DNA from: an uncultured Prevotella sp.
GTDB taxonomy: Bacteria; Bacteroidota; Bacteroidia; Bacteroidales; Bacteroidaceae
Reading direction: 5' to 3'
Length of the DNA stretch: 64,000 bases
Assembly (NCBI GenBank): GCA_944319935.1
Contig: CALUFM010000006.1
Coordinates: 1-64,000 of the forward strand
Shown here in pieces: positions 61,667-64,000 of the stretch (position 1 is the first letter of the stretch; each line of letters opens with the position of its first letter). The translations under genes were made by a program, and so were the position numbers. The notes under the pieces are model-generated. The model saw only the letters and a list, made by a program, of their open reading frames with translations. It made no database searches and had not been told where the DNA came from.

Positions 61667-62272
61667 TTACATTACCTCTATCAGTTCGACGTCGAACACC
61701 AAGGTTGCGAACGGCGGGATTGACGCGCCCGCGCCGTGTTCGCCGTAGCCGAGGTGGTAAGGTATGAAGAAGCGGTACTTCGCGCCCTCCTGCATGAGCT
61801 GCAGGCCCTCGGTCCATCCGGCGATGACCTGGTTGAGGGGGAACACGGCGGGCTCGCCGCGCTGCACGCTGCTGTCAAACACCGTGCCGTCAACCAAGAA
61901 GCCCTCGTAGTGGCACTTCACCTTGTCCGTAGCCTTCGGCTTGTGGCCGTTGCCTTCACGTATCACCTTGTATTGCAGTCCGCTGGGCAGGGTCACCACG
62001 CCCTCTTTCCCGGCGTTCTCGGCGAGGTACTTCTCGCCTTCGGCCTTCGCCTTCTTGCCCTTTTCGGCCATGGCGGCGTTGGCTTTCTCTTCCTGTTGGC
62101 GGAAAAATTCCTGTACGATTGTCTGCGCCTCGCTGTCTTTCACCTTAGGCTCTGCGCCCGCCAGCATGTCCTTTATGGCCGCGGCGAAGTCGTCGATGTT
62201 CAAGCCCGTAGCCCCCATCTGCACCAGTTGGCGTCCGATGCCGAGACCCAAAGCGTAACTTAACTTGTCCAT
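61667..62272 (-). CDS. Cytoplasmic FKBP-type peptidyl-prolyl isomerase, FklB-like
   Basis: 201 residues without signal peptide. N-terminal helices (MDKLSYALGLGIGRQLVQMG) and central helix rich in A/E/K, then the FKBP domain (LPSGLQYKVIREGNGHKPKA, DGTVFDSSVQRGEPAVFPLN, MQEGAKYRFFIPYHLGYGEH) ending LVFDVELIEVM. Size and layout match FklB. First transcribed of the three FKBP genes; a TACCTTTG -7 box lies on the minus strand at 62317-62324. Confidence 0.92.
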   Translation of the reverse strand: MDKLSYALGLGIGRQLVQMGATGLNIDDFAAAIKDMLAGAEPKVKDSEAQTIVQEFFRQQEEKANAAMAEKGKKAKAEGEKYLAENAGKEGVVTLPSGLQYKVIREGNGHKPKATDKVKCHYEGFLVDGTVFDSSVQRGEPAVFPLNQVIAGWTEGLQLMQEGAKYRFFIPYHLGYGEHGAGASIPPFATLVFDVELIEVM

Positions 62273-62392
62273 TTCTTACTAATTGATTATTCTTTTACCT
62301 TATATTAAAAACCCTGCAAAGGTAATGTTTTTATCGGATTACGGCTGCATTATTATGGAATTTTCACTAATTTTGTAGGGAAGAAATAAGAA

Positions 62393-62577
62393 TAAGGAGT
62401 TAAAGAAGTTATCGCTCGCTGCGCTCGCTGAGAAGTTAAAGACAATAGTCCTGCTTCAAGACCGCAGCCACACAGCCAAAACAGGTCATGACCTGACCAA
62501 TATCGAACAACGGAGCATTTGTCTTTAACTTCTCAGCGAGCGCAGCGAGCGATAACTTCTTTAACTCCTTTAACTTC
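62393..62577. repeat. Inverted repeat R, with a palindromic insert in both arms
   Basis: Left arm 62393-62447 (gttaaagaagttatc, gctcgctgcgctcgctgag, aagttaaagac) and right arm 62514-62577. The gctcgctgcgctcgctgag insert is present, exactly complementary, in both arms. Loop about 66 bases. It occupies the gap before the sirtuin gene; a TAATTTTG box at 62368-62375 just before the left arm may be the sirtuin promoter. Confidence 0.85.
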
Positions 62578-62594
62578 TAAAAGACGTAACAACA

Positions 62595-63299
62595 ATGAAA
62601 AAGCTTTTTGTCCTTACAGGTGCGGGAATGTCCGTAGAGAGCGGACTTAGCACCTTCCGCGACGCCGACGGGCTGTGGGAGAACTACCCCGTGGCGCGCG
62701 TGGCCACGCATGAGGCGTGGCTCGACGACCCTGTCTACGTGAACAACTTTTACAACATGCTGCGCAAGAAGCTGCTCGACGCCAAGCCCAACGAGGGCCA
62801 CCGCCTTGTGGCTGAGCTGGAGCGGCGGTATGACGTGACCGTGGTGACGCAGAACGTTGACAACCTGCACGAGGCGGCGGGCAGCTCGCACGTCATCCAC
62901 CTGCACGGAGAACTGATGAAGACATGCTCGAGCCGCGACGTTGACAACCCGCGCTACTGGCGCACCATGACGCCCGGCGACCTTGACGTGAAGCCCGGCG
63001 AGAAGGCCGGCGACGGCTCGCTGCTCAGGCCTTACATAGTGTTCTTCGGCGAGGCCGTGCCCAACATCAGCGTGGCGGCCGACTACGCGCGCCAGGCCGA
63101 CCTGTTCGTCATCATCGGCACGTCGCTCAACGTCTACCCGGCGGCGGGCCTCGTGCAATACGCCGGGCCGCAGACGCCCGTCTACCTCATCGACCCCAAG
63201 CCCGTGATGGCCGCCGGCCGGCACAACGTCACGCACATACAGAAGGGCGCATCAGAGGGTATGCGCGAGCTGACCGGCATCCTCATGAAGGACGAATGA
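62595..63299 (+). CDS. cobB: NAD-dependent protein deacylase (sirtuin), zinc-site-less type
   Basis: 234 residues. Sirtuin motifs: LTGAGMSVESGLSTFRDADG, VVTQNVDNLHEAAGSSHVIH and HLHGE with the catalytic His, VFFGEAVPN, and IGTSLNVYPAAGL. It removes acyl groups from lysines using NAD in the cytoplasm. The four zinc-binding cysteines of classical sirtuins are absent: the region between the catalytic His and FFGE has one Cys only (KTCSSRDVDNPRYW). I recall other Bacteroidota sirtuins of this type, so this is a family trait, not damage. Confidence 0.9.
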   Translation: MKKLFVLTGAGMSVESGLSTFRDADGLWENYPVARVATHEAWLDDPVYVNNFYNMLRKKLLDAKPNEGHRLVAELERRYDVTVVTQNVDNLHEAAGSSHVIHLHGELMKTCSSRDVDNPRYWRTMTPGDLDVKPGEKAGDGSLLRPYIVFFGEAVPNISVAADYARQADLFVIIGTSLNVYPAAGLVQYAGPQTPVYLIDPKPVMAAGRHNVTHIQKGASEGMRELTGILMKDE

Positions 63300-63356
63300 C
63301 GGCGCGTTCCGCCACAGCCTGTAACCATCTGTAAACCAGCAGGTTGCAGACAGCCC

Positions 63357-63450
63357 TGCAAAAGGGCGCGTTTCACCTCGCAAAAGGGCGTCTTTTAGCT
63401 TGCAAAAGAGCGTCAACCGCAAGCCAAAAGACGCCCTTTCACATTGCAAA
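63357..63450. repeat. GC-rich 22-base-period palindrome cluster, copy 11
   Basis: Clearest example of the period: gcaaaagggcgcgtttcacc, gcaaaagggcgtcttttagc, gcaaaagagcgtcaaccgc, then the complement gccaaaagacgccctttcac. It lies 3' of the sirtuin gene. Between it and 63631 I see a possible -7 box TAATTTTG at 63576-63583 for the next gene. Confidence 0.75.
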
Positions 63451-63631
63451 AAAATTTCACCAACCATCATGTCTTCCCCATCCGGCTCATCGGCCAAATC
63501 CAATCATTTCACTAAACAAAACGCCGCCAACTTGAAAAATACCCGTTTTATTTTCTTAGTGAACGATATTTTTCTTAATTTTGCGCCAATATGCCAATCA
63601 AGAAAAACAACGAACAAACAGATAAACACTT

Positions 63632-64000
63632 ATGGAAGACTTGGAAAAAGACGGAGTGCGGCTGCCAGACAACGCATTCCGAGAACTGAAAGAGGGAGAG
63701 AAATACCGCCCGGTGATGGACCCGCAGAAGGTTTACCCGGAAGTCAACGGGTGGTCAGTGACATGGGGCGTGCTGATGGCGATGCTCTTCTCGGCCGCAG
63801 CCGCCTACTTGGGCTTGCGCGTGGGGCAGGTGTTCGAGGCGGCCATCCCCATCGCCATAATAGCCGTGGGAGTGTCAACAGCGGCCAAGAGGCGCAACCC
63901 TCTGGGCGAGAACGTCATCATACAGAGCATCGGCGCATGCTCGGGCGCGGTCGTGGCGGGCGCAATCTTCACCCTGCCGGCCATCTACATACTTGAGGAC
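63632..64000 (+). CDS. OPT-family oligopeptide transporter, N-terminal part
   Basis: First 123 codons only, cut by the window end. MEDLEKDGVRLPDNAFRELK is followed by YRPVMDPQKVYPEVNGWSVT, then two or three hydrophobic segments (VLMAMLFSAAAAYLGLRVGQ, AAIPIAIIAVGVSTA, GACSGAVVAGAIFTLPAIY) with NPLGENVIIQSIG between. These match the start of OPT (EspB-type) transporters, inner-membrane carriers for oligopeptides or metal chelates. Another frame is open over 63400-63996 but has no such similarity. Confidence 0.85.
   Translation, partial: MEDLEKDGVRLPDNAFRELKEGEKYRPVMDPQKVYPEVNGWSVTWGVLMAMLFSAAAAYLGLRVGQVFEAAIPIAIIAVGVSTAAKRRNPLGENVIIQSIGACSGAVVAGAIFTLPAIYILED

Noticed and set aside
63357-63450. 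CRISPR array
   Set aside because: The 22-base units are direct-plus-inverted palindromes without unique spacers of equal length, and no cas genes are present. VapD is Cas2-like only in fold.
63400-63996. Plus-strand open frame of 198 codons overlapping the OPT transporter start
   Set aside because: Different frame from the transporter, begins in a repeat, low-complexity basic translation.
1-64000. tRNA, rRNA, insertion sequence or prophage genes
   Set aside because: No cloverleaf, rRNA segment, transposase, integrase or phage structural gene was recognised by reading; a dedicated tRNA and Rfam search would be decisive.

Overview
The window reads as chromosomal DNA of a gut or oral Bacteroidota, most likely a Prevotellaceae relative. 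The support is a SusC/SusD fructan locus with a hybrid two-component regulator, secreted proteins with type IX-like C-terminal tails, a NigD-like lipoprotein, DUF4294 and DUF3943 proteins, GIN-domain (DUF2807) lipoproteins, and promoters of the Bacteroidota type (TTTG, about 19 bases, TAnnTTTG). GC content looks moderately high. I saw no tRNA, rRNA, CRISPR array, transposase or prophage.

Layout. 0.5-3.6 kb: 2-oxoacid:ferredoxin oxidoreductase (korAB). 4-9.2 kb: two tandem secreted paralogues and an Omp28-like secreted protein. 9.4-12.7 kb: a PH-like membrane protein, radC, a glycosyltransferase and efp. 12.9-18 kb: rpmH, a PASTA protein, rluD, ddl, an acyltransferase and a NigD-like lipoprotein. 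18.2-22.1 kb: two GIN-domain lipoproteins, an ECF sigma factor, a putative membrane regulator and a small exported protein. 22.3-25.8 kb (minus): myo-inositol-phosphate synthase, an unknown membrane protein and a MORN-GH25 lipoprotein. 26-28.8 kb: MalY-type lyase, DUF59 Fe-S protein, LpxH-like phosphatase. 28.9-31.6 kb (minus): pta and ackA with a four-helix-bundle gene between them. 32-40.4 kb: RNase R, DUF4294, PAP2-family membrane enzyme, epimerase, DUF3943, CoA-transferase. 40.8-41.3 kb: a small gene overlapping vapD. 41.4-42.9 kb: cysS. 42.9-55.4 kb: fructan utilisation locus (sensor/regulator, SusC, SusD, GH32, fructose transporter, fructokinase). 55.7-62.3 kb (minus): M28/glutaminyl cyclase-like lipoprotein, amidotransferase-dipeptidase fusion, Lrp regulator, three FKBP isomerases. 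62.6-64 kb: sirtuin and the start of an OPT transporter.

Functional links. korAB, pta-ackA and the CoA-transferase fit a fermentative metabolism producing acetate and succinate. The fructan locus has the known logic of periplasmic fructose sensing, outer-membrane import, periplasmic hydrolysis, fructose uptake and phosphorylation.

The most unusual content is between genes. Two families of dispersed structured repeats fill most gaps. The first (about 20 sites) consists of long inverted repeats whose arms are tandem 8-9-base units. The unit sequence differs from site to site, yet the two arms of a site match each other. One copy lies between pta and ackA and encloses a complete S23-type four-helix-bundle gene exactly in its loop, a layout recalling the intervening sequences of some 23S rRNA genes. 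Another copy is inside the fructose transporter gene, in frame, in the central cytoplasmic loop. The second family (11 sites) is a string of GC-rich palindromes with a period of about 22 bases, mostly just 3' of genes.
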